From Rhizophagus irregularis (taxonomy: Eukaryota; Glomeromycota; Glomeromycetes; Glomerales; Glomeraceae), in NCBI RefSeq assembly GCF_026210795.1, contig NC_089449.1, forward strand, positions 2,480,001-2,544,000: 64,000 nucleotides of DNA, written 5' to 3'. The notes beneath the pieces are model-generated. The model was not told the origin of the DNA and ran no database searches. It was given only the letters and a program-made list of their open reading frames with translations. How positions within the stretch are numbered: the first letter of the stretch is position 1; the number at the start of each line of letters is the position of its first letter. Position numbers and translations under genes: made by a program. Shown here piece after piece: positions 1-11,495 of this stretch.

Positions 1-1149
1 AAGATATTGTCAGCAGGAAATCTATTAGTTTATGCGTATAGATCGGATTTTTATCAATAGGAAGAAAAGTGTAAGATAAAGTAATAATTATGCGCATAGT
101 GATAGCTTATAACAATCAAATCAGAAGAAATTATTAAAGATAAATAAGGTAAATAATACATTTAAAATGTATTTAAAAATAGTTACATATAATTCAAAAA
201 ATATATGAAAGTAAATAAATAATATATAAGGCTGGGAAAATTTTTTTTTAGATTTTCGTAACCCGCCCGTATCAAATTTTCGAAAATCTGGATTTTTTTT
301 ATATTCAATTTTTTTCACGTGGTTTTTATATATGATTCACAAGCAATTTACTATTTTATTTGATAATTATATATTATTGGATGATTAAACTAAATAATAG
401 TTTAAATCATCCAATAATAATATTATCGGTTTGACGGGACCGTTCATGCAATTTTTATAATAAACTCCAATAATTTTATTATTATGCTAATACATAGTAA
501 TATGATGTAATAAAATCTGCATGAACTTATGAGGATAACTGATAATAAATTTTAATGTGCTATTATAACTACTATATTTATTACATTATATTAACATATT
601 TTCCATACTGCATTGCAGTCTCCTATGTTTAACATCTTAATCCTATAAAAATTGCGGTGATATTATTATTATCCCATAATCTTCTTCCTATTTCATGTAT
701 AACCACATCTTGATAAAATTTATATTTTCCTCAACTGGAAGTCCTTCGGAATGATATTTTACAGTTTTAAATGATCTTGGTGATTTATAATTTATATCAA
801 TTTATTTCGTGATAATCATATGATATACAATAAATACATATAAAAAAATTCAAATATAAAAAACAAGCCGCCCTCTCGTATCATTTTTAAAATTTTATGA
901 GAATCTAAAATTTTTTTTTGCCCGACCTAACATTTATGTAATTTGCAAAGTCTATTTTATATTTCAGTTATATCTTTGCCATTTTACGCTTTCTTGAAGA
1001 ATTTACAGGACGTTGAATATTTAATGAGTTTCGAAAAATTGGTAAAGGTGACCTAAAACATATACATTGTTAAATTAATAACTATATTAGCTACATTACT
1101 TAATTTAAACTTTTCTATTTATAATTCAAATTAATACCATCGAGCATCA
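1..1149. other. AT-rich intergenic flank
   Basis: No coding signal on either strand. Up to about 1,085 the minus strand still resembles the serine-rich C-terminal exons of the neighbouring kinase (a short exon ending in a basic R-K-R-K run), but in the reading used here translation stops at 1150. The stretch also holds a strong palindrome at 373-418 and a short inverted repeat (GTTCATGCA near 433, TGCATGAAC near 522). Confidence 0.5.
373..418. repeat. Near-perfect palindrome (hairpin)
   Basis: The left arm beginning ATTATTGGATGATT is mirrored by the right arm, with one unpaired base and a small AT centre. It would extrude as a roughly 20-bp stem. No direct repeat flanking it was found, so it may be a fold-back remnant or a chance AT-rich hairpin. 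Confidence 0.6.
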
Positions 1150-4100
1150 TTATATATTAAATTCAAATTCCTTTGAAATATACTCTAAGAAATATAAAGA
1201 AATAAGAAATGTATTGTAATAAGTTTCAATTAAATTTTTAAAATTTTATTTTTTGTAATTTTACACATACCTTGCTTTGTTGGAGAATTTAATTCTGATG
1301 AAGATGAGCTAAATATAAATATTTTAAATTATTAATTGCATTAATATCTGTTTTAATTTTTACAATTCAAATTATATAAATACCATTTAGCATCATTAAT
1401 ATCAAACGCAAGTTCTTTTGAAATATACTCTAAAATATAAAAATGTAGTTGCAAATTTTGATAAATCGTTAGTGTTTCAAATAATTAATTATAAATATAA
1501 TGAAATTAATACCTTGTTTCGTATTAAATGAAGTTGATGATGATGAACTAATAGATGATGAACTAGAAATCAAAGAGTTTAATAATCTACTAGTATAAAT
1601 TGCGCCAGAGTGAGTTTTTACAGCATATTCAGGGCCAAGCTTCCTTTTTTCTATTAATTTTAGTCGTGTTGTTTCAGCTTCATAAAATTGGTCAATATCT
1701 TTTATCTTATGTACCCACATACCAATAGTTTTTCGAATTTCTTTTATATGTGGTCTTTTTGAAGAATCAGAATCCCAACATTTTTTCATTAAATTAACAT
1801 AACATTCAGGAGTATCATTTGTTATTTCAGGTTGTTTTCCATCAACAATTTTAAGAATAAGATCAGCATTATGTTCGGAATCAGCGAAAGGTTTACAACC
1901 TGAAGTTAATTCCCACATAATCATACCCATACTGTAAATATCCGATTCTTTTGAAAATGCTTTACCAACAAATATTTCTGGAGCAACATAAGGTATTACT
2001 CCATATATTTTGTTATTTGATGAAGTTATATTTGCAGGGCGTGATAATCCAAAGTCTCCAATGTGCCATTTATAACTTGTAGAGTGTTCATTTTTGACTG
2101 ATAATATATTTCCGCTATGTAAATCTCTATGTATATAATTCTCTTCATGAATGCAATCAATTCTAAAACAAAGTAAATAAAGTTAATTAACACATATAAT
2201 AACTAATAATAATTAAATAAATAAATACCCTCTTGAAATTTCTAATATAATGGCCAACTTGTCATTCCATGTAATATCTTTAAAGCACTTTTGTAAATAA
2301 TTATGTAAATCTCCTCCATCTGCATATTGCATTATTATCATATGGTCTCGTGTCTCAGGATCTTGTGTAATGCCATAATATTTAATAATATGTTCATATC
2401 TATTATGATATTGATCAAATGATTTTAACTAATATATAAGGTAGTTGTTGGTTAATTTAATTAGGTGATAGAAATAAAATATTAACTTTACATATTTACC
2501 TCATTAATAAAATCTTTGATATCCTGTGAATTTAAAAATTTTTTTACTGCAACAATACTACTATATGATTCTAAACTTTTATTATTCCAAGTTGCTTTAT
2601 AAATAATACCGAATCCGCCTTCTGCTATTCTTTCAAAGTCTTCAGTTTCGGAATATTCAATCATTTTTATATTTTTACAACTAACTTTAACTTTATTTTT
2701 AATGAACCCATATATTTTTAATGGGTCATCAGTATTATTCATATATTTAGCAATCTCATCATTAGTATCAATAGTGGAATCAAGAAATTCATCTATATTA
2801 TGATTTCCATTAATACTAATAAACTCCACTCTTTTGCATTTTATACATTGAGATTGGATTGTAAACCCCAAAAAATATTTGTTGTTAAACAACATCTACA
2901 TCTATTATAAATTATAAAGCAATGTGAACACCATTTTTGACGGTAAGATTTAGTATATTTAAAATATTCTCCACAAGTTATACAATTACTAGATGTATCC
3001 CACCAAGGTAGATATAGAATTAAAATTTTTTTTTTTGTTAAAATTGATTCTATATATCCAGAAGAAACTGAATAACAATCCAAACACATAAAAGAAATTG
3101 GTCGATCAATTAGATTTCCACACAGATTACACTTTTCACCTTGAATCATTTTACTTCGTTTTTCCATATCAAATGAATATTTTGTAATAATCTGTTTAAA
3201 ATATGAAATTTCAGAACAATTCATACACCATTCACGGATACTCTGTGTACAAAAATCCGAAGTTCTTGTTTCATGTTCAGTGCATTTTATACTGTTTGTA
3301 ATTATATGTACATCCATTATATTTTTGGTTGTAAACTTTGTAAACTTAATATACCAATATAAGCAATATTTACAATATTTTTGTTCAAATAAAGGTGTCA
3401 CAGAATACTTCCTTCCACAATTGCGACACATATTACTATCATAATAAGGAATAAATATAAATTCTATAAAAAAGTCTTCATTATTTTTTAAATTTGAATA
3501 TAAAATATATTTTGCATCAAGATAAAAAAGGTTACTTATAAAGCTGTATATCTTTAATGGATTGAAAGTATTATTATTTTTAATATATTTTTCAATCAGA
3601 TTGTGATTATCAGTATTATGTTTTGCGGAAACAATAAAAATTTCCATATCTTTAGTATAAATGATAGTCTTTCACATTTTTTACATTTAGATTGATTTGT
3701 AAGTCCAAAAATAATATTTGTTGTTAAACAATATCTACATTCAGCATAAATTGTAAAACAATTTGAACACCATTTTTGACAATCATCTGATGTCTCAGAA
3801 AGTAATTTTTTTGAACAAACAACACATTGCTCAATATTATAACACCATGATAAATAAAGAACTAGAATAGATTTTTTGGATAAAGTAGATTCTATCCATT
3901 CAGAAGAAATTAAATAACAATTTGGACACAAACTAAACTCAGTATTGATTAATAAATTTTGCTGACCACATAGTGTACAATTTTTTTCACATTTGATTAT
4001 TTCATTTTGTCTTTCATAATAATAATTCATATCAAATGAATATTTTGTAACTATTTGCTTAAAATATAAAATCTCAGAACAGTTCATACACCATTCTTGA

Positions 4101-5327
4101 ATATTTTGTGTATATGATTCAATATTTTTTGATCTATGGCGGTGACTAGAGGTTCGTGGCGAACTTCGGTGGCGTCTTCGTTCTTCACTGAATATCGAAA
4201 ACTATGAGTATGAGTATATTTGTCAAGGTTACTATTACAAATAAACTTCTTAAATACCTTTTCCTTTCTTCTTTGTTTTGTTTTTCAGCTTTACCATTTT
4301 TTTCATGTTCAGTACAATGAGAATTACTAGTATCATTTATTATATGCACATCTAAACATACATTTTTGTCACTTAAGTTCTTGCAATACAAATATAAACA
4401 ATATTTGCAATACTTTTGTTCAAAAAAGATTGTTGAAGAATAACTAAATCCACAATAATTACACCTATTCATATTATTACAAAAGGAAATAAATCGAATT
4501 TGTCCATTTTCTTTAATAGGATAAGAATGATTATCTGGATTTTGGAATGATTCCAGATACATCAAATTCGATCCTTGTTTAATTTTATTCACCCAATTAA
4601 CAATATTGTTATTAGTGATTATTCTACAAGTAAATTTTTTTAAATTATACTCAATGCCTGTAACGTCGATATCAATAACTCTTTTACATTTTCTACATTT
4701 AGACTGTTCCGTAATTCCAAAAATAATATTTGTTGTCAAACAATATCTACACCCTGTGTAAATTGTATAGCAACGTGAACACCATTTTTGACAGCCAGAG
4801 ATATATTCTAAATTATTTCTACAAGCTATACACACACTTGAATAATCCCACCAAGGTAAATAAACAATTGGAATAGGGTTTTTAACCAAAGTTGATTCTA
4901 TCCATTCAAAAGAAATAAAATAGCAATTTGAACAAAACCCATTATAAACTTTCTCACATAATTTACATAATTTACACTTAGTATTATGATAAGAATAATC
5001 AAATCTGTCTTTTGCAGCTATTTGATTAAAATGTGAAATTTCAGAACAATTATAGCACCATTCTTGAATATTTTGCGTATCAGAATCCTTATGCTCTATA
5101 CATCGATCTACAATTTCATATATAACATCCAAGTATATATTATTGTCAGTCAGATTATTAACATAATCAAATAAGCAATTTTTACAAAATCTTTGACCAG
5201 ATAGTGTCCGAGAAGATATACTTTGTTCACAGTTATCACAAACAAACTTTTGACCATAAAAAGGAATGAACAAAATTGGCACAGGACTGGATTTTAATCT
5301 TGGTGTAGGATTAAAAGAGTTTTTCAT
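1150..5327 (-). CDS. Cys-rich-repeat protein kinase (TKL/Tyr-kinase-like), frame-disrupted
   Basis: Protein kinase of a family expanded in Rhizophagus, substrate unknown. The N-terminus starts at 5327 and carries three tandem Cys-rich modules (about 5327-4655, 4510-3650 and 3500-2830), followed by a kinase domain. Visible kinase motifs are the glycine loop GGFG, VAVKK, HRDLH..N, DFG, the activation-segment VAPE, and RPHIKEI in the C-lobe. Introns that restore the family reading are 4188-4257, 2429-2499 (phase 0), 2163-2228, 1430-1512, 1309-1383 and 1185-1270, all GT..AG. The tail is Ser-rich with small exons repeating an E-Y-I-S-K-E motif. Two breaks interrupt the frame. Near 3650 there is about one extra base. 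Near 2845 one T is missing from a T run in the conserved T-T-N-I-F segment. The kinase domain itself reads cleanly. Either it is a decaying gene or these are assembly errors in homopolymers; the sequence alone does not decide. Confidence 0.75.
2841..5327 (-). repeat. Three tandem Cys-rich (putative zinc-binding) modules
   Basis: Within the kinase locus the N-terminal unit of about 220 residues occurs three times. Each has, in order: a C-x2-C pair, Q-K/R-Y/F-C-K-x-C-L, a C-T/I-E-H motif, I-Q/R-E-W-C-x-x-C, a C-x2-C pair, I-E-S-T/I-L followed by Y-L-P/S-W, a C-x2-C, K-W-C-S-x-C, a C-R-x-C-L-T-T-N-I motif and C-x-K-C. The kinase copy at 11.5 kb has one module only. The Cys/His spacing suggests structural zinc binding, but no named domain is recognised. 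Module 2 carries the insertion listed at 4114-4300. Confidence 0.7.
4114..4300 (-). other. Intron-bearing Arg/Ser-rich insertion in kinase module 2
   Basis: Between the C-T-E-H motif and the T-Q-N-I-Q-E-W motif other copies have about 7 residues; here about 40 are found. A Lys/Glu-rich part runs to 4258. A 70-bp intron (4188-4257, GTATTT..TTCAG) follows. After it comes a segment reading E-E-R-R-R-H-R-S-S-P-R-T-S-S-H-R-H-R-S before the normal sequence resumes. The Arg codons are CGx-rich, giving local GC far above the surrounding kinase, and the peptide resembles the RS region of splicing-type proteins. It looks like a captured exon-intron-exon piece from another gene. Confidence 0.6.
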
Positions 5328-6643
5328 GATATAGTTTATTTATTGAATAATGAAGTAAGAAATTTCGAGAAATTAAAAATTATTGAAAGTATTTATAATT
5401 ATAATAGAATTTCGGAAAAATATCTCCGTAAAGAATTCCACCTCAGAATTCCAAGATTGTTTTTGGGTATTTAAATAAGAAAATGATCTGCATAAAGTAA
5501 ATTTTTTTTGTACATGCAGAGTTTGCCTCGTAACTAAAATCTTATTAAAAAAATGAAAAAAATAAAAAAAATAGATGTTATATAAAATTGAACTCAATTG
5601 ATTTATAAATATAAAAAATAAATTAATTGTTTAACACCCAACAATCTATCTAATTAAAAAACTTGTCATATTTAGATTACCTGTATAAATAATTTGAATT
5701 GTGTAACATTGAAAAGTGTGCGTTCGATTTCGTATCTAATTGGATTTTTTTATGGATTAATACTACAAAAAAAATATTGTTTCTTTTGGTTAACTTAACC
5801 AAAATTTTTTCTTTTTTTTTGTTTTTATTGGATTTTTTTTAGGGGATTTTTTTTTTAATCGGAATTTATCGAATTTTTTTTTAACCCAAAAAATATTGTT
5901 TATTCTTTTTTTGGTTTGGGTCAAGACTATAATCAGATTAGAACTATGTCCTACGGCTTTTTTGATATTTATTTTAGTGAGATTTTTTTTAGTCAATGAT
6001 ATTGTTTCTGACTAATAGATTCATGTGAAAAATTTTTTTTATTGAGAATTCTTTTTGTTGATTGAGATTGTTTTTTCAATATTATTTCCGACTAATACCG
6101 TAAATTTGAGTGAAATTTTTTTTTTTGATATTTAACGAATTTTTTTTTAGCGAGATTGTTTTTAATTATATAGATACATAACAATATTAATAATTTTGTA
6201 ATTAAATCTATAATAAATTTTTTGATAAATCTATATAACTAAAAAAACTATATAACTAAAAAATTTGTCTGACGTTTGGATTAGTCTTCGTATAAATAAT
6301 TTGAATTGTGTAACTTGCAATCTCATGCCATATAATTAAAACCCGTGACAATCGTGACATGCCTCTACCTCATCTATTTATTGTACAGTACATTTCAATC
6401 AACTAATACAATTTCAGTTAATGAAATTTTACATTATTCAGAATTTGATTTCCCAGATTTCCTCTTTTTTCAAACTTATCATTGAATAAACTTCGTAATA
6501 TTAAAGATTTCCCCAGATTCCCTGATAAATATCATTGATATATCACTACCAAAAACCATAAATAAAGTTAAAAATAAATTCTACAGCTTAATTTCGATCA
6601 TTTTAAATGAAATTTAACGGCTTTTATAAATAAATTATTTAGT
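5328..6643. repeat. Gene-free T-rich low-complexity block flanked by a degenerate direct repeat
   Basis: No gene is seen. The block at about 5,760-6,180 is built from runs of 6-12 T separated by short GA/CC-containing spacers. It is flanked by similar segments at about 5,647-5,708 and 6,252-6,312, both ending in ATAAATAATTTGAATTGTGTAAC-like sequence. The short frames inside are homopolymer artefacts. Confidence 0.45.
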
Positions 6644-6811
6644 ATGCCTCCAGTTTATAGTGAGGATTTAAAACAACGTATAATATATCTTGGTGGCTTA
6701 GTTATTATACATTTACATTTTAAGTCAATTCCACAGTACAAACACATTCGGCACCCAAAGCAGGTTCCTTGTTTACTTAAGTTTAGTATTTTTATAATTT
6801 GGATATAATTT
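6644..6811 (+). mobile_element. Relic of Tc1/mariner-type transposase N-terminus
   Basis: The frame opens M-P-P-V-Y-S-E-D-L-K-Q-R-I-I-Y-L, which resembles the start of the helix-turn-helix DNA-binding region of Tc1/mariner-like transposases common in this genus. After about 18 residues the similarity is lost and the frame ends at 6811. No catalytic DDE part was found downstream. Assigned by recognition of the motif only. Confidence 0.4.
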
Positions 6812-6949
6812 AAGAAATTTGAGTTTGATTTTATTTTGGCTTATAAAGTTTAATTTTGAGCTAAATTTAGTTAATGATCTTGATTTTTTGATTTCCCGAT
6901 TTCCTTTATACATACATGTGATAAAAACCACTGACTACACCTTTTTGCA

Positions 6950-7240
6950 AACGGCTATAATTTTAACTTTTTCGTTTTTTTTCAAACCGAAACAAATTTT
7001 TTTCCTTTCTTCTTTTGGTTTAGTTTTTTTTTTCAAACCAAAAAAATTTGGTTTTTCTCATTCTTTTTCCCGTTTAAGGTTTAATTTTTTTTCCCAAACT
7101 GAAAAATTTTCAGAATTTTTTTCGGTACTTACTTTTTTTTCAGAAATTTCCCTTTTTTTTTTGAACCAATTTCTTTCTTTATCCTTTTTCTTTCCCCATT
7201 TTTTCTTTTTCTTTCAATTTTTTCTAAATATTAAATAAAG
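6950..7240 (+). repeat. Low-complexity array of T-run / AAACC units
   Basis: The sequence consists of degenerate units of the form T6-10, CAAACC(G/A)AAA, A/T-run, and encodes only a Phe/Lys-rich frame. Such units recur on the opposite strand at 5,800-5,990. The open frame here is a by-product and not a gene. Confidence 0.5.
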
Positions 7241-8274
7241 AAATAAAATTAAATAATTATACTTATAAAATTATTATTTTTTTAAAAAAAATCAATATAA
7301 CATGTAGGAAAATTGACTGACGTTGATAGAAAGATGTTTAAGATTTTCAATTAAATTGAACACTGGATAAATAGTTTTATTTTTAAATTCATAAGAATCA
7401 AAAAAAAAAATGATATTTTTACAATATTTTATAATTAATTAATTGAAGAAATTATCGATTTTAATAATAGATTATTATAACCAAATCCATATCCGAAATT
7501 CTCACCAGATTTTTGAATAAAGATTTTAATTCAAATGGGTTAATTAAATTAATAATTTATCGAGTAAAATGAGTATCAAAAGAATGAAATGAACAGATTC
7601 TAATACATTTAATTAATTGTTCAAATATTTTTCCTAAGTTGAGTATAAGTTTAAGATTATTGTAATATAAAATAATAAGAAATAATTATAAAATTTATAA
7701 TCTATCTAATTAATAAAAATATTTGTAGTATTTTCATAATATTAAAGTTTTTCGAAAATATTTCTAAAAAATTTAATCAATTTTTATTGATAATTATTTT
7801 TTCACAATTTCTAATTAATCCAAATTTCATTCTACGCTCAAATGTCAAATATAAAATAACTACATTATTGTAAAAATATATTCTAATATTATAAATATAA
7901 TTTTTAAAATAAGTATTATTTTATTATTTTTTGTTAACTAATTATTACCATATTAAATTCCTAATTATCTACTGTAACCTTTAATTTACTTAGTATTACA
8001 TTATAATACTAAATTGGTCCCGGTGCTAACAATATAGCTTTAGCTATTTGTTTATATTATATACATGTGAAAATCGAAGTAAATTCATAATCTTTGAGGT
8101 TGAATATTACTTCTCAAATTAACATACATTTAGAGGTACTACGCAATCACATTAAATATATTCGTCACTATCCGTGCTATAAAATAGGGTATAAAAAAGA
8201 TCAAGCTTTATGAATAATAAAAATCCAATAGATCACATAAGTATTAACTTAAATTCATAGCTCCTTAAATATGA
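7241..8274. other. AT-rich intergenic, nothing recognised
   Basis: Only very AT-rich sequence without convincing frames, splice patterns or clear repeats on either strand. Confidence 0.5.
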
Positions 8275-8510
8275 CTTTTATGACAAATAAAATATTAATG
8301 AAATTTTATTAGAACATTTTTGGAAATACAAAAAAATAAAACATTTCGTACAAAAAGTATTTTTTATTGAAACCAAAGTTCGTCGTAAATATGGAAAACG
8401 GTAACACAGAATATTCATATACACACGATATAATATTCTTACGTTAGGGACTTCAATTGCAACATTTAATATTCGTAATAATTTTGAAAAAATTGTATAA
8501 ACAATTATAA
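8275..8510 (-). pseudogene. BTB-domain exon relic
   Basis: Reading minus from about 8,510, a peptide with V-A-I-E-V, P-N-V-R-I-L-Y-R-V-Y-M-N-I-L-C-Y-R and P-Y-L-R-R-T-L-V-S matches exon 1 of the BTB-BACK-TLDc gene at 18.4 kb (there: T-I-E-V, H-M-N-I-L-C-Y-R, P-Y-L-R-R-T-L-V-S). The F-R-A-H core has decayed. The sequence upstream and downstream no longer matches, and BACK and TLDc parts are absent. This is a single-exon fragment. Confidence 0.65.
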
Positions 8511-8676
8511 TTAAAAAAATAATGCGGTTTATAGGGTAAAATATAACATTTTGGTAAATTCGTTTTAAGGCGTGTCTTACCATGATATTAGTTTTAAATT
8601 TAGAAAAAAAGGGGTAAACTGTAAAAAATTTTTCTTTTGTTTTATAAATAAATAAAATAATCCAGTCAAAACTCAT

Positions 8677-9467
8677 TTTTTTGCTAATTTCGCAAATTAA
8701 TTTTACTTTCCATCACACATATTTTAAATTCTTTTTATAATATTATTAATTTCGTATAATTATTAGGATTTATTAATTTATTGAGATCACAGCACGTATT
8801 TTAGTTCATATTTACGTGTCAAAATAAATTGAATGTTACGAATATGATCAGATTCGTAAATTCCATATTAGAAAACATAATGAAGATTATTAAGACAAAG
8901 TAATTATAAGCCATTATAATAATATTTATTTGTCCGTAGTTTCATTTAAATTGGTTCAAAATCTTTATACGGATAGAAGAATTTTTTTTAAATATTTTAT
9001 TTTCATATTAAATAAACTTTTTACTTAGTAAATTAATGAAGTCGTATGACAGATTTGGCTAGCTAAGAAATTCATTACGAACTTCTTGGAGAAAAATATA
9101 CTTTAATTAGTGTACAACCATTATCTTACGTTAAATATTATTATTATATTCTGAATCTTTTTGTAGTAAGCTTTATTATTTATTATTGTACTTTTTTAGA
9201 GTTACTTTTAGATAGATCATTTTAAATTGAAAAACCTTTTTTATATGAAAGAACTACAAATAATAATATTTGGATTAAATGTGTAGGATGCAGTAAAATA
9301 TTTCAAAATTTATACGAAATTCTACAAACTTCTTAAAGATAATATTTTTGGTATTTGATAAATGTAAAAAAAATTGATCGGCGTATGATCACGTGAAATT
9401 AACATTTTTCTGGTTCACCACAGAAAAATTATAAAGTGATAGATTTCTGTCGATGGTATTATGATAT
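8677..9467. other. AT-rich intergenic, nothing recognised
   Basis: No gene, RNA or clear repeat is seen before the target-site copy of the element that starts at 9477. Confidence 0.5.
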
Positions 9468-9476
9468 AATATAATT

Positions 9477-10040
9477 GGGTTTACCACAAAATCCCACAAC
9501 CATAATATCGACAGTCTACAATCCCGACACCACACACACCACACCAAAATCCAAATCCCGGTTGAAACAAATTCCGATAGTCACGAATCCTGACAGTTAA
9601 AATTCTTGACGGTCAAAGTTTATTTTTTTTTTTATAAAAAAAAAATTATATAAATTTCATAAATTTCCAATTATAGTAAACAAATAATTTTAAAAATACA
9701 GAAGCGTAGTATCGGGTTTTAATTTATCCAATATAATTAAAATATAATTTGAATTATTTGATAAGTATTAACGCAAAATACTTGTAAATTTTATCAATAC
9801 CAATGCAAATTGGTTGAAAACTTTATTAATATTAATGCAAATTAACTAACGTTACTATATTATTAATGAATTAAAAGGAAAATTTTTTATTTTAACTAAA
9901 AGGACTATGTACAGTATATTACTAGATTATTAATCTAATTAGTAACACTTGCATTAAAAATTAACTCATCCAGTCATTTTGGCTGTCATGATTCAGATCA
10001 TCAGGATTCTGTGTGACTGTCAGGATTTTTGGGAGATCCC
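9477..10040. mobile_element. Degenerate MULE-like long-TIR MITE
   Basis: The left end GGGTTTACCACAAAATCCC and the reverse complement of the right end GGGATCTCCCAAAAATCC open similar arms. These are built from repeated AATCCCGAC-like words, continuing to about 9,620 on the left and from about 9,970 on the right. Flanks AATATAATT (9468-9476) and AATATAACT (10041-10049) match at 8 of 9 positions, as a target-site duplication of Mutator-like size. No transposase frame lies inside. It is related to the better preserved element at 39.2 kb. Confidence 0.6.
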
Positions 10041-10086
10041 AATATAACTGTACAGAGTACAGCAGTACAATTCATTAAGATTGAAC

Positions 10087-10870
10087 TAGAGGCCTGCAAA
10101 CAGGACACAGGAACCCGGAAACTCAGACCCGGCCCGGATCCGGATCCGGGTTTGGGCTGGCAAACTTTCTTTCAAATTCACCCGAGCCGTGCCGGGTTTT
10201 TAGCATTGTTACAGCGACTCCCGAAAAAAATTTCGCAATGACAGCTCATGCAACGCCGATCATTGAATTTTTGAGTGTTACCGGAACAATTGACAGATGA
10301 TGTAATGCTAAATTTAACTTATTTACATTTTAATGCCGAGACTTACCTAATGAATTTATTAATTGTGGGGCGCAATATTATATTTAAAATTAGTATATAA
10401 AATTATAGTGGTTTAAAATTGTATAATGTTACAAATGTAGCGTCCGAGATGACGTTAAACTTAGAAAAATGAATAATTTTGGGGAATATGTCAGAGGTAT
10501 TATATGCAAATGTCAGATCATTTAGGAATGTTACAACGAATGGGGTATTATTATGAGATAGTACGTAAATGATCAAGGAGATAGATTCATAATAGATTAT
10601 TTATGGAAGTGCCATATGGTGATACTATATAGGGGATCTACAGTGTAATTTTTAATATTTTATTTTAGAAATATTTGATTATGTTAAACCAAGCATATTA
10701 TCGTATTTATTTATATTACTAATAAAGCATTATTTTGTTAAGACTAAGGTGGCAACGTAATTTACTACGAGCTTAGGTCTTACAGCATATTAATTCCGGG
10801 CCGGGTCGGGCCGGGCACTCTAGGTTAATTTCAAGTGCGGACTGTGATGGGTTGTAAATGCAGACCTCTG
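10087..10870. mobile_element. hAT-like non-autonomous element with GC-rich ends
   Basis: The ends are TAGAGGCCTGCA and, reverse-complemented, CAGAGGTCTGCA, fitting the YARNG start of hAT elements. Subterminal regions at 10,115-10,205 and 10,795-10,825 carry repeated CCCGG/GGCCCGG words, which are striking in this AT-rich context. The right flank ATTGGAAC (10871-10878) matches the left flank ATTGAAC (10080-10086) with one base missing, consistent with an 8-bp target duplication. The interior has no transposase. Confidence 0.6.
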
Positions 10871-10878
10871 ATTGGAAC

Positions 10879-11495
10879 AGAAACCGAGACCGTAATGAGC
10901 AACGGTTTCTAATTTACTTATGTAATCTCAGGTAATGTAAATTTAATTTAACAGTTAATTACGAAAGCAAATTTTTTGCAGATTATATCCTTCATTTAAA
11001 TATGCGAAACCACATTATTCCGTAAATAAACATTTATTTTACAGAAACGTTTCCGAGATACTATACTGATACTATCAGTTACAAATATCGTTACAGTATA
11101 TTTTCAACGGTTAAACGATATTAAGTATGATCTACTGTATATCTCTGACGTTGTTTAGTATAGGTGACGAAAATCTATCTAGTATAGTTTTTTATTTACT
11201 ATACAGTATAGCTTTTTATCTATACAGTATAGTACTATACCAGTGATGTGCATTTGAAGCTTCCAATAACTTTTTATCGAAATTGGAGGGCTTGGCATTG
11301 GAAGAATTGAAAGATTCCAATATTCCAATAATTTTCAACATATATTAAGTTTTTATATATACGTATATAAAAATTTATTGGGTTCGGCAATGCTATACAA
11401 CATCGGAGGTATATATCATACTCAATAACTGTATTATCTATTTTCAAGGTTTCAAAATTTTCTTCTTTTTCCATACTCAATATATCAATTATATC
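10879..11495. other. Intergenic with short TATACAGTATAG repeats
   Basis: No gene is seen. Around 11,150-11,240 the word TATACAGTATAG and close variants recur several times. The rest is AT-rich sequence upstream of the kinase pseudogene. Confidence 0.4.

Noticed and set aside
6819-7238. 139-codon Phe-rich plus frame that looks like a membrane protein
   Set aside because: Composition follows from T runs in a low-complexity array; no balanced segments or motif.
10029-10241. 70-codon plus-strand frame with Gly/Pro/Asp-rich middle
   Set aside because: It spans the end of one transposon and the GC-rich CCCGG array of the hAT-like element; the odd composition comes from the array.
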